Assembly: GCA_009873655.1 (NCBI GenBank)
Contig: WAIB01000008.1
Location: 21,655 to 85,654 of the forward strand
Length of the DNA stretch: 64,000 bases
Source: Nitrospinota bacterium
GTDB taxonomy: Bacteria; Nitrospinota; Nitrospinia; Nitrospinales; VA-1
Reading direction: 5' to 3'
Part shown: positions 44,792 through 54,237 of the stretch, piece after piece
Numbering within the stretch: the stretch's first letter is position 1
Layout of the letters: the number at the start of each line of letters is the position of its first letter
The notes under the pieces: generated by a model
What the model saw: only the letters and a program-made list of their open reading frames with translations
What the model was told of the DNA's origin: nothing
Databases searched by the model: none
Made by a program: the position numbers and the translations under genes

Positions 44792-45382
44792 ATGTTGACA
44801 GAAATCACTGGGCTTTGTCTGATAGCTTATCTTTGCGGTTCGATTCCCTTTGGAGTACTTCTTGCCAAATCACAAAACATAAACATACGTGAACATGGCA
44901 GTGGAAATATCGGCGCTACAAACGTAGCTCGAACCATGGGGAAAAAAGCCGGACTCCTTACCCTGGCAGGAGATGTGCTGAAAGGCTGGGGTATGGTTTT
45001 TCTTGCAAGCCAGTGGTTCGAAAAACCCATACTCATTGCGCTGGCCGGCCTGATCGTTTTTCTCGGCCACCTTTTCTCTATTTTCCTGAAATTTAAGGGA
45101 GGAAAAGGAGTTGCCACCGGGCTCGGAGTGTTCAGTTATGTGATGCCTGTACCCACCTTGCTATCCGCAGGAATTTTCGCCCTAACTCTCAGGGTATCAG
45201 GCTATGTCTCTTTGAGCTCCATTCTTGCAGCGATCACCTTACCCATCTTTGGCATATTCTTCAGAATGCCGTTGCCCTATATTTATCTTGCGGTCATCGT
45301 GGGATTATTTACCCTGCAAAAGCATCACGGCAATATTGAACGGCTCATTAGGGGAGAAGAGGTAAAGTTTTTGAAAAAATAG
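44792..45382 (+). CDS. plsY: acyl-phosphate glycerol-3-phosphate acyltransferase
   Basis: Inner-membrane enzyme making lysophosphatidate from acyl-phosphate. The 196 residues form five or six helices with the three conserved loops: GSGNIGATNVART (36-48), GHLFSIFLKFKGGKGVATG (about 93-111) and KHHGNIERLIRGEE near the C-terminus. Complete, usual length. It follows the sigma factor gene by 6 bp and is the last gene before the tRNA pair. Confidence 0.94.
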   Translation: MLTEITGLCLIAYLCGSIPFGVLLAKSQNINIREHGSGNIGATNVARTMGKKAGLLTLAGDVLKGWGMVFLASQWFEKPILIALAGLIVFLGHLFSIFLKFKGGKGVATGLGVFSYVMPVPTLLSAGIFALTLRVSGYVSLSSILAAITLPIFGIFFRMPLPYIYLAVIVGLFTLQKHHGNIERLIRGEEVKFLKK

Positions 45383-45385
45383 GGT

Positions 45386-45413
45386 TTGACAATCAAAACT
45401 GAAGAAATATAAT
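45386..45413 (+). promoter_or_regulatory. consensus sigma-70 promoter of the tRNA pair
   Basis: TTGACA (45386-45391) and TATAAT (45408-45413) with a 16-base spacer, both hexamers perfect. It lies about 45 bases before tRNA-Gly. Confidence 0.85.
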
Positions 45414-45456
45414 TGGTTCTTTGGGAACTCCAAACATCCCTGAAAATCTGAATGAG

Positions 45457-45532
<76 letters not shown>

Positions 45533-45558
45533 TTTCCTATCGTTTTTTTCTAAAACAG

Positions 45559-45632
45559 GGCACCGTCGCCAAGTGGTAAGGCCGAGGTCTGCAAAATCTC
45601 TATCGGCGGTTCGAGTCCGCCCGGTGCCTCCA
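45559..45632 (+). tRNA. tRNA-Cys (GCA)
   Basis: Acceptor GGCACCG/CGGTGCC, D arm GCCA..GGC, anticodon stem GAGGT/ATCTC around CTGCAAA (anticodon GCA), T arm GGCGG-TTCGAGT-CCGCC. The CCA end is encoded. It is 26 bases after tRNA-Gly. Confidence 0.97.
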
Positions 45633-45808
45633 TTTTTCCTTCAAAAAAACCAGCTACTAAACAAAAACTGGAAAACCCAGCATTAAATTCTTTTAATTCT
45701 TTTTCCCTCCTGTTTTCGGGTTTTCCTGAAACTCCATGCTAAAGGTCTCGCGGTTTCCTGCCGAAACTTTATTTGAAATTGAAATTTTGTTGAAAGGAAT
45801 ATCCATCC

Positions 45809-46333
45809 ATGCTGAGTGAACACGACCGGGAAACCAGTTTAAAATCAGTTTATAGCCCCATAGAAAAATGGCTGAAAAAGATATTCCACATTGACTCTGC
45901 GACAAAAGAAAAATCCGGCGTTGACAGAAGAGATTTTTTCAGACTCTCGCATGATGAAATCCAGCCTTTGGATCTTTGCCTGACCATGCAGGATGAGCAG
46001 GTTTTTTGCACCACCATTGAAGACCTGAGTGCCAGCGGTTTCAGTTGCCGACTGGCCGAATCCGGCACCATTCATTGCGGGGAACCCATGTCCGCCTTGT
46101 TTGTTCTGGCACTGGAAGAGCCTGTCATCATCCGGACCGAGGTTTTTCTGGTCTCCATAGAAGGATCCAAGGACGATAGAATTTTCCGGTTCCGATTTTT
46201 TGATGAGATGAATGATGATGACCGTGAACTGATTCACCGGTACATTGTCCAGAAGCAATTTGAACTGCTTGAAACCAAAAACAGGGAAAACTGGCATGAA
46301 GAAGAAGAGCCAGGTTCTTTAGGTAGAGATTAG
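45809..46333 (+). CDS. PilZ-domain protein
   Basis: A 174-residue protein with a PilZ domain (about 42-160) preceded by a 40-residue N-terminal region. The cyclic-di-GMP-binding features are GVDRRDFFRL (arginine motif, about 40-49) and EDLSASGFSC (D/NxSxxG motif, about 72-81); the domain ends in RELIHRYIVQKQFELLE, the usual closing helix. It is expected to sense cyclic di-GMP in the cytoplasm. AAAGGA precedes the ATG. Its last 15 bp overlap the convergent ftsY. Confidence 0.88.
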   Translation: MLSEHDRETSLKSVYSPIEKWLKKIFHIDSATKEKSGVDRRDFFRLSHDEIQPLDLCLTMQDEQVFCTTIEDLSASGFSCRLAESGTIHCGEPMSALFVLALEEPVIIRTEVFLVSIEGSKDDRIFRFRFFDEMNDDDRELIHRYIVQKQFELLETKNRENWHEEEEPGSLGRD

Positions 46334-47269
46334 GGCATCCACGAAGGTTTCCGAATCAAAGGCCTGCAGGTCGTCTGCTTTTTCTCCCACTCCAATAAAA
46401 TGAACCGGCAATTTTAATTCTCCGGACAAATTAAGCAAAACCCCCCCTTTTGCCGTACCATCCAGTTTGGTCATTACAAACCCGTCCAGGTCCAGTGCTT
46501 CGTGAAAAAGTTTTGCCTGTGAAATACTGTTCTGCCCCAACGTGGCATCGAGAACCAATAGAGTTTCATGAGGTGCGCCGGGCAGAACTTTTCCTATCAC
46601 CCGTTTTACTTTTTTAAGTTCTTCCATTAAATTCTGGTTGGTCTGCAATCGTCCTGCGGTATCTATGAGCACCACATCCATGTTTCTTGCCACCGCAGCC
46701 TGGACTGCGTCATAGGCCACAGCCGAAGGATCAGCCCCGCTTTTCTGGCTGATGCAGTTTATTCCCGCACGTTCAGCCCACACTTGCAACTGGTCTATCG
46801 CCGCCGCCCGAAACGTGTCTCCTGCCGCTAACAGCACCTTTTTGCCTTCCTGTTTCCATTTTTGCGCAAGCTTGCCTATGGTAGTGGTTTTACCCGAGCC
46901 ATTTATTCCAACCATTAAAATTACCAGGGGTTTGTTTGCATTGAACTCTATGGGTTTTTTGTTTTGTGAAAGGACTTCTATCATCCTTCCCTTCAGATGT
47001 TTTAATACCTCATCATTTTCCCGAAGACGATTTTGCGCCACATCCTTTTTTAAATCTTCCAGAATGAACTCAGTGGTCTCCATGCCGACATCTGCAATAA
47101 GCAGAGTCTCTTCAAGTTCTTCCAACAGTTCCGGCCCCACTTTGGCCTTTCCCTGGACGATATTTTCTATCCCTCCAGCCAGGCTGGACCGGGTTTTTTG
47201 AAGTCCCGATTTCAGGCGGGCAAAAAATCCGGTTTTGGCCTCTTCCCCTGTTTGCTCCATTTCTTCCAT
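46319..47269 (-). CDS. ftsY: signal recognition particle receptor FtsY
   Basis: GTPase that docks SRP-ribosome complexes at the membrane. The 316 residues lack the long acidic A domain of E. coli FtsY. The N domain (about 12-95) is followed by the G domain: P-loop [15 protein letters not shown] near 118-132, [26 protein letters not shown] near 201, and [10 protein letters not shown] near 265. Complete. Its 3' end overlaps the PilZ gene by 15 bp in the opposite direction, so the two share no terminator. Confidence 0.95.
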   Translation of the reverse strand: MEEMEQTGEEAKTGFFARLKSGLQKTRSSLAGGIENIVQGKAKVGPELLEELEETLLIADVGMETTEFILEDLKKDVAQNRLRENDEVLKHLKGRMIEVLSQNKKPIEFNANKPLVILMVGINGSGKTTTIGKLAQKWKQEGKKVLLAAGDTFRAAAIDQLQVWAERAGINCISQKSGADPSAVAYDAVQAAVARNMDVVLIDTAGRLQTNQNLMEELKKVKRVIGKVLPGAPHETLLVLDATLGQNSISQAKLFHEALDLDGFVMTKLDGTAKGGVLLNLSGELKLPVHFIGVGEKADDLQAFDSETFVDALIST

Positions 47270-47479
47270 TAAATCCTCTCTTTTTCTTTTTTGTTACCCT
47301 GCATCCCCAAGACTATAACCCGTTTCCAGCGCTGAATTCCATGGAAAATCAATCTGATAGATCGCCCCCTTCACAGGTAAAGTTTTATTTGATTTCGACC
47401 GTTAGGGCATTTAGACTCTTTTTGCTAAAGGGCCCCCTTGTTCCGGTTCCGGAAAAAGAGCTGTTGTAAGTTACTCCGA

Positions 47480-47539
47480 AAGCAAACCCAGAGCCACAGG
47501 CTTTTCGGTAATCAGCCTGCTCTACAATTAAGGAAAATT
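47480..47539 (+). promoter_or_regulatory. possible structured leader of the radical SAM block
   Basis: Just before the first radical SAM gene, AGAG-CCA-CAGGCT pairs with AGCCTG-CTCT across an 11-base loop, ending about 18 bases before the ATG. A second palindrome (TTCCGGTTCCGGAA) lies further upstream near 47440. Known riboswitch cores could not be matched with confidence. Confidence 0.3.
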
Positions 47540-49327
47540 ATGAAAGTCGCCGTTTGTAATTCCGTTGGAATTGATGCCGATGGCTATGCAATGATTCACT
47601 CACCCAGCCGTTGGACCAATAGCACCAAGGACCACAATATTTTTACCTACTACCCCTGGCAGCTTGCCTATTGTTCGTCCATCCTGAAAAGGGATACCGA
47701 CCATGAGGTCAAATTTTTTGATGGCTGCCTTGAAAAATGGGATCACGATGCCTTTGTTGAAAAGGTTTCAGAATTTGCCCCTGACTATCTGATTATGGAT
47801 TGCGCCACGCGCACCATAGATGCCGATAGCCGGTTTGGGAAAGAAATAAAGCGCCGGTTTGGAACCAAACTTATTTTTTGCGGCCCTCATCCCACGACCT
47901 TTCCGGAAGAAGTCAGCGAATATGCCGATTATGTGGTCCTTCGCGAATACGAAATGGTTGTCCTTGATATTCTGCAGGGAAAAGACCCCAACGACATAAT
48001 GGGTCTCTGGCCAAACACCAATATTCGACCGCCCCTGGACGTCAACAATCTGCCCTTACCTGAAGACGATGACGTGTCTCGACTCGATTACGGGATGCCG
48101 GGTGAACCCTCCAGCGAATACCTGGAAATTCAGGCCTACGCCTCACGGGGTTGCCCATTATCCTGCACCTTCTGCGTTTGCGGGAATATTTCTTATCAAC
48201 GGCCCAATTGGCGCCCCCGAAACCCTGAAAATGTGGTTTACGAACTGCAGACCCTTAGGGAGAAATATCCCCAGCTGGAAGGAATCTTTTTCGATGAGGA
48301 GGTTCATAACGGAAGTAAAAAATATATTCTCGAGCTAACCAAGGCCATCCGCGAAAATGGTCTTGATGACCTGAAATACGATGTCATGTGCGGCCAGTGG
48401 CCTATGGATGAAGAGGTCCTGGATAGCATGAAAAGCGCGGGCTACTACATGGTTAGACTTGGAATTGAAACTGCGGGAGAACATGCAGCAAAAGGCATGG
48501 AACTGCAAAAAAAATTCAATGTTCCAAGACTGAAGCAATTGATGCATCATGGAACCAATATCGGCTTGAAATTTTACGGAACCTTTACCTTTGGCGGCGA
48601 AGGGTCGACCGATGAATGTGACAAAAAAACCCTGGATCTCATTCGCGAATTACTGGACCGTGAACTGTTATGGAGATTTCAATTGTCCATCAGCACACCC
48701 CAGCCGGGAACTCCGTTTTTCAATCGCATGAAAGAGCAGGGACACCTTAAAGATGTGGACTGGAAACATTTTGATGGCGGAAATCATGTCGTGGTCAACC
48801 GTCCTGAATATCCCGCTGAAAAAATAATGGAAAACTTTCGAGAGGCTGAAAAGCTTTATGAGTTGGGCTTCAATCATCGCTATAAAAAAACCGCGCAAGA
48901 CAATTTTAAATCCGTCAAGCTCAAGCAAGACGGTGAAATCCTGTTGTTTCGCAGTTCAAGAATGAAGCAGGTCAATGATGTGGTCAATTCCCTGCATAAC
49001 CAGTTTAAAAAAGATGTGACTGTCCTTGCACAACCTTCTGTTGAAACAGAACTTCGGAAAAACCCGCATGTCAACGAAGTCCTTTTGTATGGTGACAATC
49101 ATTTCAACCAGAAAACTTTTCCAGACAGCATGGTTGGAAAACTGAGAAAAAAATCTTACTCCTTGGGTGTGATTCCCTTCAATAATATTTCCGGAAATGG
49201 TTACTCCGAGATAAAAGCCATTGCAAAACAATCCGGAATTGAAAAACTGGTCGCAGTGAATGTTGAAGGAAAGGTTTTTGACCTTGAAAACCCCGGTGAT
49301 TTTGGGCGGGCCCATATTCCTGGATAA
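47540..49327 (+). CDS. B12-binding radical SAM protein with GT9-like C-terminal domain (first)
   Basis: A 595-residue protein; the ATG at 47540 has AGGAAAA in front, and an upstream in-frame extension to 47438 is not supported. Residues 1-150 are a B12-binding-like domain (AVCNSVGID, IFCGPHPTTFPEEV). The radical SAM core has CPLSCTFC near 204-211, the FDEEVHNGSKK segment and SISTPQPGTPFF. Residues about 465-595 form a different domain (EILLFRSSRMKQVNDVV, VTVLAQPSVE, VNEVLLYGDN, AVNVEGKVF) shared with the next two genes and similar to the N-terminal half of family-9 (heptosyl) transferases. Reaction unknown. Confidence 0.8.
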   Translation: MKVAVCNSVGIDADGYAMIHSPSRWTNSTKDHNIFTYYPWQLAYCSSILKRDTDHEVKFFDGCLEKWDHDAFVEKVSEFAPDYLIMDCATRTIDADSRFGKEIKRRFGTKLIFCGPHPTTFPEEVSEYADYVVLREYEMVVLDILQGKDPNDIMGLWPNTNIRPPLDVNNLPLPEDDDVSRLDYGMPGEPSSEYLEIQAYASRGCPLSCTFCVCGNISYQRPNWRPRNPENVVYELQTLREKYPQLEGIFFDEEVHNGSKKYILELTKAIRENGLDDLKYDVMCGQWPMDEEVLDSMKSAGYYMVRLGIETAGEHAAKGMELQKKFNVPRLKQLMHHGTNIGLKFYGTFTFGGEGSTDECDKKTLDLIRELLDRELLWRFQLSISTPQPGTPFFNRMKEQGHLKDVDWKHFDGGNHVVVNRPEYPAEKIMENFREAEKLYELGFNHRYKKTAQDNFKSVKLKQDGEILLFRSSRMKQVNDVVNSLHNQFKKDVTVLAQPSVETELRKNPHVNEVLLYGDNHFNQKTFPDSMVGKLRKKSYSLGVIPFNNISGNGYSEIKAIAKQSGIEKLVAVNVEGKVFDLENPGDFGRAHIPG

Positions 49328-49330
49328 ATT

Positions 49331-49936
49331 ATGACTGAAGAAAACAGATCCAAAAAGATTCTTGTCATCCGTTCAGCCACCCGAATACTCGGGCAGACGA
49401 TTGTCTCTTTGCGAAAAGAGTTTCCCGGATGCCACATAACCGTTCTGGGGCCCCAGTCCGCAAAAGAGTCGATGGAACAGGACAAGCAAATCGACGAGGT
49501 ATTGACCATTCCTGACCAGCGACGCATGAGTGTCTCCAGTCTCGGCAAGGAAAACATCCGTCGACTGCAGGAAAAGAATTTCGATCTGGCCGTTTCCCTC
49601 TACAACATAGACCACGGCCTGGGCTATTCCAACATCGACAAACTGGCCTGTACCGCCAAGGCTAAATGCGCAAGAGGTTATAATTCCCGAGGAACCTTTG
49701 TAGAAATAAACTCATCTACGGCCAGGAATAAATCCTTTCTTGAAAAAACGACCTACTTCTGGGTCACCGCAAATTACATTGCCACCATCACCTTGTTTTT
49801 CGTCATCACCCTGGCATTGACCGGAGAGTGGTTTTTCAGATTGTTTTTCCGGAAAAAACAGGGTTCCCCCAAAGCAGCCCATTCCGTCCAGGAATCACCC
49901 ACATCTGTTCCCGAGCCGGTAAAGGCACAGGTTTAA
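49331..49936 (+). CDS. membrane-anchored GT9-like half-domain protein
   Basis: A 201-residue protein carrying, as residues 8-125, the domain found at the C-terminus of the two flanking radical SAM proteins: KILVIRSATRILGQTIVSL, ITVLGPQSAKE, IDEVLTIPD, FDLAVSLYNIDHGLGYSNID. A single helix (about 147-168) and a basic tail follow, so it is held in the inner membrane with the domain likely cytoplasmic. It starts 3 bp after the first radical SAM gene and ends 4 bp before the second. It lacks the C-terminal half that binds the nucleotide sugar in real heptosyltransferases. Confidence 0.7.
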   Translation: MTEENRSKKILVIRSATRILGQTIVSLRKEFPGCHITVLGPQSAKESMEQDKQIDEVLTIPDQRRMSVSSLGKENIRRLQEKNFDLAVSLYNIDHGLGYSNIDKLACTAKAKCARGYNSRGTFVEINSSTARNKSFLEKTTYFWVTANYIATITLFFVITLALTGEWFFRLFFRKKQGSPKAAHSVQESPTSVPEPVKAQV

Positions 49937-49940
49937 GGAC

Positions 49941-51689
49941 ATGGATATCCTTGTCGCTAATTCGGTAGGGGTGGACCGTGAAGGCTTTCACATGGTTCAT
50001 GTTCCCTCACGTTGGTCGCTGGGAGTAAAAAATTTCACCAATTGCGGGTACTACCCCTGGCAGTTGGCCTATACCTCCTCTCTTTTAAAAAGAGATACCC
50101 CTTACAACATCAAATTTTTGGACGGAGTCCTGAAGGGTTGGGATGTAGAAACTTATCTGCAGCATGCAGGAAAACCCGACTGGCTGGTCATGGAAAGTTC
50201 TACCCGAACGATCAAGGAAGACTTACGTTTTGCAAAATCCCTTAAAGAAAATTTTGGGACCCGGCTCATATTTACCGGTCAGCATCCCATGGCACATCCC
50301 GAAGAGGTTTTAAAAACAGCCGACCATGTCTGTATCGGGGAATATGAATTTGCCGTCCTGCACCTGATCCAGGGAAAAGACCCGACCCAAATTGCCGGAG
50401 TCTACCCCAATGAAAGAGGAAGTTTGATTGATATAAATCAACTGCCTTTTCCAGAGGATGAGGATGTAAGCCGCATCGACTACCACGAACCCAATTGCAG
50501 ATACAAACAGATTCAAATGTACGGATCAAGAGGATGCCCGCGCCGCTGTAATTTTTGCGCGGCCGCCACCCTTTACTATGACGAACTGAATTGGCGGCCT
50601 CGCCATGTCGACAGCATCGTTCAGGAAATCCAAATTCTCCATGAAAAATATCCCGAAATGGAAGGTGTATTTTTTGATGAAGAAGTCCACAATATCAAAA
50701 AGAGTTTCAATATTTCCCTGGCCAGGGCTATCCGGGAAGCCGGCTTGCAGGATTTGAAATATGAGGCCATGTGCGAATACGCATCTCTGGACGAAGAAGC
50801 CATGGAAGAAATGCGCAAAGCGGGATATTACAAAATTCGTTTTGGTATCGAAACAGGAAGCGACCGGGTGGCAGAAAAAATGACTCTTGGGAAAAAGCAT
50901 GACCTGAAAAAGTTAAAAGCCATGGTGGAATTTGGAAAGAGCATTGGAATGCTTTTTTATGGAACCATCAGCGTTGGCGGACTGGGCTCTGATAAAAACG
51001 AAGACCAGAAAACGGTCGACCTGGTCTACGATCTGGCAGCAAAAGGCTGGCTGGATGAAATTCAGGTCTCCATCAACACTCCACAACCTGGAACGGACTT
51101 CTATCATTCATGCGCCCAAGAATCCTTTATACCCCTGTCAAAGGATTGGGATGGTTTTGACGGAAACGGACATGTGGTTGTAAATTATCCCCACTACCCC
51201 GCAGAAGAAATTCAAACCAGTTTCAAAAATGCCCTGAACGCATTTGATCTGGGTAAAGGCAAGGCACAGGCAAGAACCTTTTCAGAAAACACCAATGCTT
51301 CTTCCATTCCGGCCGGATCACGAATTCTCATACTTAGATGCGTAAGAAGCTGGATGATCAGGCTCCTGATCGAAAATCTTTCTCCAAAAAATAAAGCGGA
51401 TGTCCTTGGGCAGGATTCTTCCCTGTACGACCTAAAGGATTTATCAGGGTTGGATAAATTTTATTCTTATGGAAACGGTTTTTTTGCCGTCGAATCGATT
51501 TCTTCTGTATTAACAAAAGAATTAAAAGATAATCATTATGACCTCGTTCTCATTCCCGTAGCCAACAACCACCTTGACGGTTTTCAGAATGTCCTTGAAG
51601 TCGCCCATTTGATCGAACCGGAGAAAATCAGCTACGTCTACCCGGAGGGCTTAATCCAGCCAATTGAGGATTCACCTGTAAGGGTTTAA
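49941..51689 (+). CDS. B12-binding radical SAM protein with GT9-like C-terminal domain (second)
   Basis: A 582-residue paralogue of the 47540 protein, colinear over its length. It opens ILVANSVGVDREGFHMVHVPS, has FTGQHPMAHPEEVLK in the B12-like domain, CPRRCNFC near 197-204 in the radical SAM core, FFDEEVHNIKKSF, and SINTPQPGTDFY. The C-terminal domain (about 460-582) reads RILILRCVRSWMIRLLIENL, ADVLGQDSSLYDL, YDLVLIPVANN, VYPEGLI. Paralogy plus the shared tail suggest the two enzymes act on related substrates, perhaps in sequence. Last gene of the three-gene block. Confidence 0.8.
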   Translation: MDILVANSVGVDREGFHMVHVPSRWSLGVKNFTNCGYYPWQLAYTSSLLKRDTPYNIKFLDGVLKGWDVETYLQHAGKPDWLVMESSTRTIKEDLRFAKSLKENFGTRLIFTGQHPMAHPEEVLKTADHVCIGEYEFAVLHLIQGKDPTQIAGVYPNERGSLIDINQLPFPEDEDVSRIDYHEPNCRYKQIQMYGSRGCPRRCNFCAAATLYYDELNWRPRHVDSIVQEIQILHEKYPEMEGVFFDEEVHNIKKSFNISLARAIREAGLQDLKYEAMCEYASLDEEAMEEMRKAGYYKIRFGIETGSDRVAEKMTLGKKHDLKKLKAMVEFGKSIGMLFYGTISVGGLGSDKNEDQKTVDLVYDLAAKGWLDEIQVSINTPQPGTDFYHSCAQESFIPLSKDWDGFDGNGHVVVNYPHYPAEEIQTSFKNALNAFDLGKGKAQARTFSENTNASSIPAGSRILILRCVRSWMIRLLIENLSPKNKADVLGQDSSLYDLKDLSGLDKFYSYGNGFFAVESISSVLTKELKDNHYDLVLIPVANNHLDGFQNVLEVAHLIEPEKISYVYPEGLIQPIEDSPVRV

Positions 51690-52862
51690 TCAGGTACCGG
51701 TAGTTTCCTTTTTAACCGGATTGGGTTTGGGATTGATCATATTTTTTTTGGTAAGAATGTCGATCAGGTTTTTATCCCTGCAGGATGTTGCAATGTCAAT
51801 CAATCCATCACCGTTAAAATCGCCAACAGCCATTCCCTGCGGATGTTGATCGACCGGGTGAAAAATGGGGGGATAAGTGAAAGTACCGTCTCCCTTACCC
51901 AGAGAAACGGATATCAGGTCATCGGTTGAATTGGAAACGGCAATATCCTCTAATCCATCTCCGGTAAAATCAGCGGCAACCACAAATTTGGGGAAATTCC
52001 CCGATGCAAAATCCCTCAGGCTGGAAAAGGTTTTATCCTTGTTATTTATAAGAGTGGTCAGGGCATGAAGGGAATTACTTGAAGTTACAATATCCAGAAA
52101 GCCATCGTTATTGACATCTATATTCACTACCGTGAGAGGCTGTTTGCCGCCTTTAAAAACTTTTGAAGTTTCAAATTCGCCATCGCCTTTCCCCCACAAA
52201 ATCTGAACTCCCGTATTTCCTGATCCTGCGAGCCCGACAGCGACATCTATATTTTTGTCGTGGTTATAATCACCAATAACAATTCCCGTAGGCTGGCCGT
52301 TGACATCTATCGTTACCGGTTCCTTGAAAAACCCGTTTCCTTTCCCAAGAATAATAACCACCTGAAAATAACGCATGGTAACCGCAAGATCCGGATTTCC
52401 ATCGTTATTAAAGTCACCCGAAATCATATTTATGGGAATTTTTCCCGGCTTTAGAATTTGTTTCGCTCTTTTGAAACTTCCCAACCGAGTATTTAAAAAT
52501 ATTTGAATGGTTTGATCGGCATAGTTGAGTTCCGCAATATCTTTATAACCATCTTTATTGAAATCGCCTGAAACCAGACAAATGGGATCCCGACCGGTGT
52601 TGTAAACCAGTTGTTCATTGAATGTTCCATCCCCAATTCCCTTATAAAAGGAAAAAGAATGGCCCCCACTGTTTGCCACTACCAGATCTAAAATATTATC
52701 CCGGTTAAAATCATCGGTGATTAGAAAGGACGGCTCTCGCCCTGTTTCCAGGGTATTGGTCAACGCAAAAATGCGCGGCATTTTTCTTCTGGCTTTTGGA
52801 GGCGGGCAGCCAAACAAAACAAAAACCAGCAGCAGGCTAACTAAGATATGGAATTTCTTCAT
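51690..52862 (-). CDS. FG-GAP/VCBS-repeat lipoprotein
   Basis: A 390-residue lipoprotein: signal with lipobox around the cysteine of LFGCPP (residue 19). The body has six or seven FG-GAP/VCBS units, each with the calcium-binding D-x-N-x-D-x-x-x-D form: DFNRDNILDLVV, DFNKDGYKDIAE, DFNNDGNPDLAV, DYNHDKNIDVAV, DVNNDGFLDIVT, DFTGDGLEDIAV and DFNGDGLIDIAT. This predicts a seven-bladed propeller at the cell surface. Its stop codon is immediately next to that of the convergent radical SAM gene at 51689. Role unknown. Confidence 0.88.
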   Translation of the reverse strand: MKKFHILVSLLLVFVLFGCPPPKARRKMPRIFALTNTLETGREPSFLITDDFNRDNILDLVVANSGGHSFSFYKGIGDGTFNEQLVYNTGRDPICLVSGDFNKDGYKDIAELNYADQTIQIFLNTRLGSFKRAKQILKPGKIPINMISGDFNNDGNPDLAVTMRYFQVVIILGKGNGFFKEPVTIDVNGQPTGIVIGDYNHDKNIDVAVGLAGSGNTGVQILWGKGDGEFETSKVFKGGKQPLTVVNIDVNNDGFLDIVTSSNSLHALTTLINNKDKTFSSLRDFASGNFPKFVVAADFTGDGLEDIAVSNSTDDLISVSLGKGDGTFTYPPIFHPVDQHPQGMAVGDFNGDGLIDIATSCRDKNLIDILTKKNMINPKPNPVKKETTGT

Positions 52863-52927
52863 AAAGTTCTCAAGTGAAACTGGAGAATACCACAGGAGAA
52901 CATATGAAACAATTCAATAACCTTTCT

Positions 52928-54229
52928 TCAAACGGCCTGCCTTACTTTATCCACGGGCAGGTTGGCTTTTTGTCGGAAAACAAAGTGCTGGATTATGCGG
53001 GCAGCGAAGTGCATTGTCAGAGATGGGGAGGCGGTTTCACAAATAATTCTCTTATAGGAATGATGACCGGAAACACTGTTAAACATAGCTTTCATAAAAG
53101 ACTTGTCTGATGCGGCAATGGCAATCATCTGGCCCATAAACTTGAAGTCCGTAGCAAGGTTGGTCAAAACCCTGACAACACGGCCATAGGGAAGATCCTC
53201 TGTTAAATCCCGGCAATCTGCGTAAAAATTGTCTTTAAAATCAGCTAGAGACACCCCATGACGCATTATGGAACGCGCCGCGAAGATCCCCGTATTGATT
53301 GCAGAGTTGATTCCCTTCCCTTTAAAAGGCCTTATCAGCCCTGCCGCATCCCCTATGGTTACATAGCGATCCCCGAAAAGGTTTCGTGCGGGAGCTATTG
53401 GAAACTTCCCTTTAAAATAGTTCAGCGGTTTCTCCCTTCGCTGGTGAGGAGGAAGAAATCGCTGTACCGGTTCCGATCTTAAAAACTGAAGCATCACTTT
53501 TGATGAAACATTGCGGCCCGCAATGTTAATAGAAATATGATCTGCTTTTGGAGTCACTGCACCAAACTCCAGCCCTGGGTGCGAAAGCAAAAAAGCATGG
53601 ATTGTCGACTCCATCCCCTCTATAAACTCCGGGCCAGGAAACAACCGGGTGATAACCGTGTTCAAAAAATCCGGTTGCCTGTAGATCGTACCTTGCTCAA
53701 AAATCCGGCACGAACCATCATCCAAACCAAAAGCACCCACCACCACTGCGCCCTTGTAATTATCACCCTCACTGTAAACCATTACTTCTTCCGGGTGGAC
53801 TTCTATTCCTGTTACACGGTTATGCACTACCTCGGCTCCCGCCTTTTCCGCTTCTTCCAGCATAAAGGCATCAAACCGGGACCGTTTGACCGAGAGACTT
53901 CTGCCCTTTTCTACCCCTTCCAGGTTGAGACTCAATCGGTCTGAGTGCAGACAATAACCATCTATCTCATTAAGGATTAATTCATCCGGAATAACCAGGT
54001 CGAGTTCGTCTTTGAGAATATTTTCGAGGGGTGGCGACAAAACGCCTATGCATTGATTGTAATGACGGTGTTCAGAAAACTTCTTATGCTCGAAAACCAC
54101 AACATTAACGGGTTTATTCAAGGCTCTGGATTCTTTTAAAAGAGCTATGGCACAACCCGCACCCCCCGGCCCGCCCCCAACGATGCAGATGGTATCGCCT
54201 TCTTTAATCGGTTCGGAATCTTCGCTCAT
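52928..54229 (-). CDS. geranylgeranyl reductase-like FAD oxidoreductase
   Basis: A 433-residue flavoprotein of the GGR/FixC-like group. FAD-binding GGGPGGAGCAIALL at 18-31, a KRSRFDAFMLEEAEKAGAE segment near 113, and TIGDAAGLIRPFKGKGINSAI near 310-330, which is the second FAD motif. The family reduces prenyl double bonds in lipids, chlorophyll or quinones. It lies 8 bp downstream of the SDR/DUF2867 gene, so the two are an operon and may modify the same product. Confidence 0.8.
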   Translation of the reverse strand: MSEDSEPIKEGDTICIVGGGPGGAGCAIALLKESRALNKPVNVVVFEHKKFSEHRHYNQCIGVLSPPLENILKDELDLVIPDELILNEIDGYCLHSDRLSLNLEGVEKGRSLSVKRSRFDAFMLEEAEKAGAEVVHNRVTGIEVHPEEVMVYSEGDNYKGAVVVGAFGLDDGSCRIFEQGTIYRQPDFLNTVITRLFPGPEFIEGMESTIHAFLLSHPGLEFGAVTPKADHISINIAGRNVSSKVMLQFLRSEPVQRFLPPHQRREKPLNYFKGKFPIAPARNLFGDRYVTIGDAAGLIRPFKGKGINSAINTGIFAARSIMRHGVSLADFKDNFYADCRDLTEDLPYGRVVRVLTNLATDFKFMGQMIAIAASDKSFMKAMFNSVSGHHSYKRIICETASPSLTMHFAARIIQHFVFRQKANLPVDKVRQAV

Positions 54230-54237
54230 AAGTTTTC

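Noticed and set aside
47440-47539. Cyclic-di-GMP or cobalamin riboswitch before the radical SAM genes
   Set aside because: A hairpin with CCACAGG...GCCTG is present, but the required conserved core of either class could not be laid out; kept only as a low-confidence leader.
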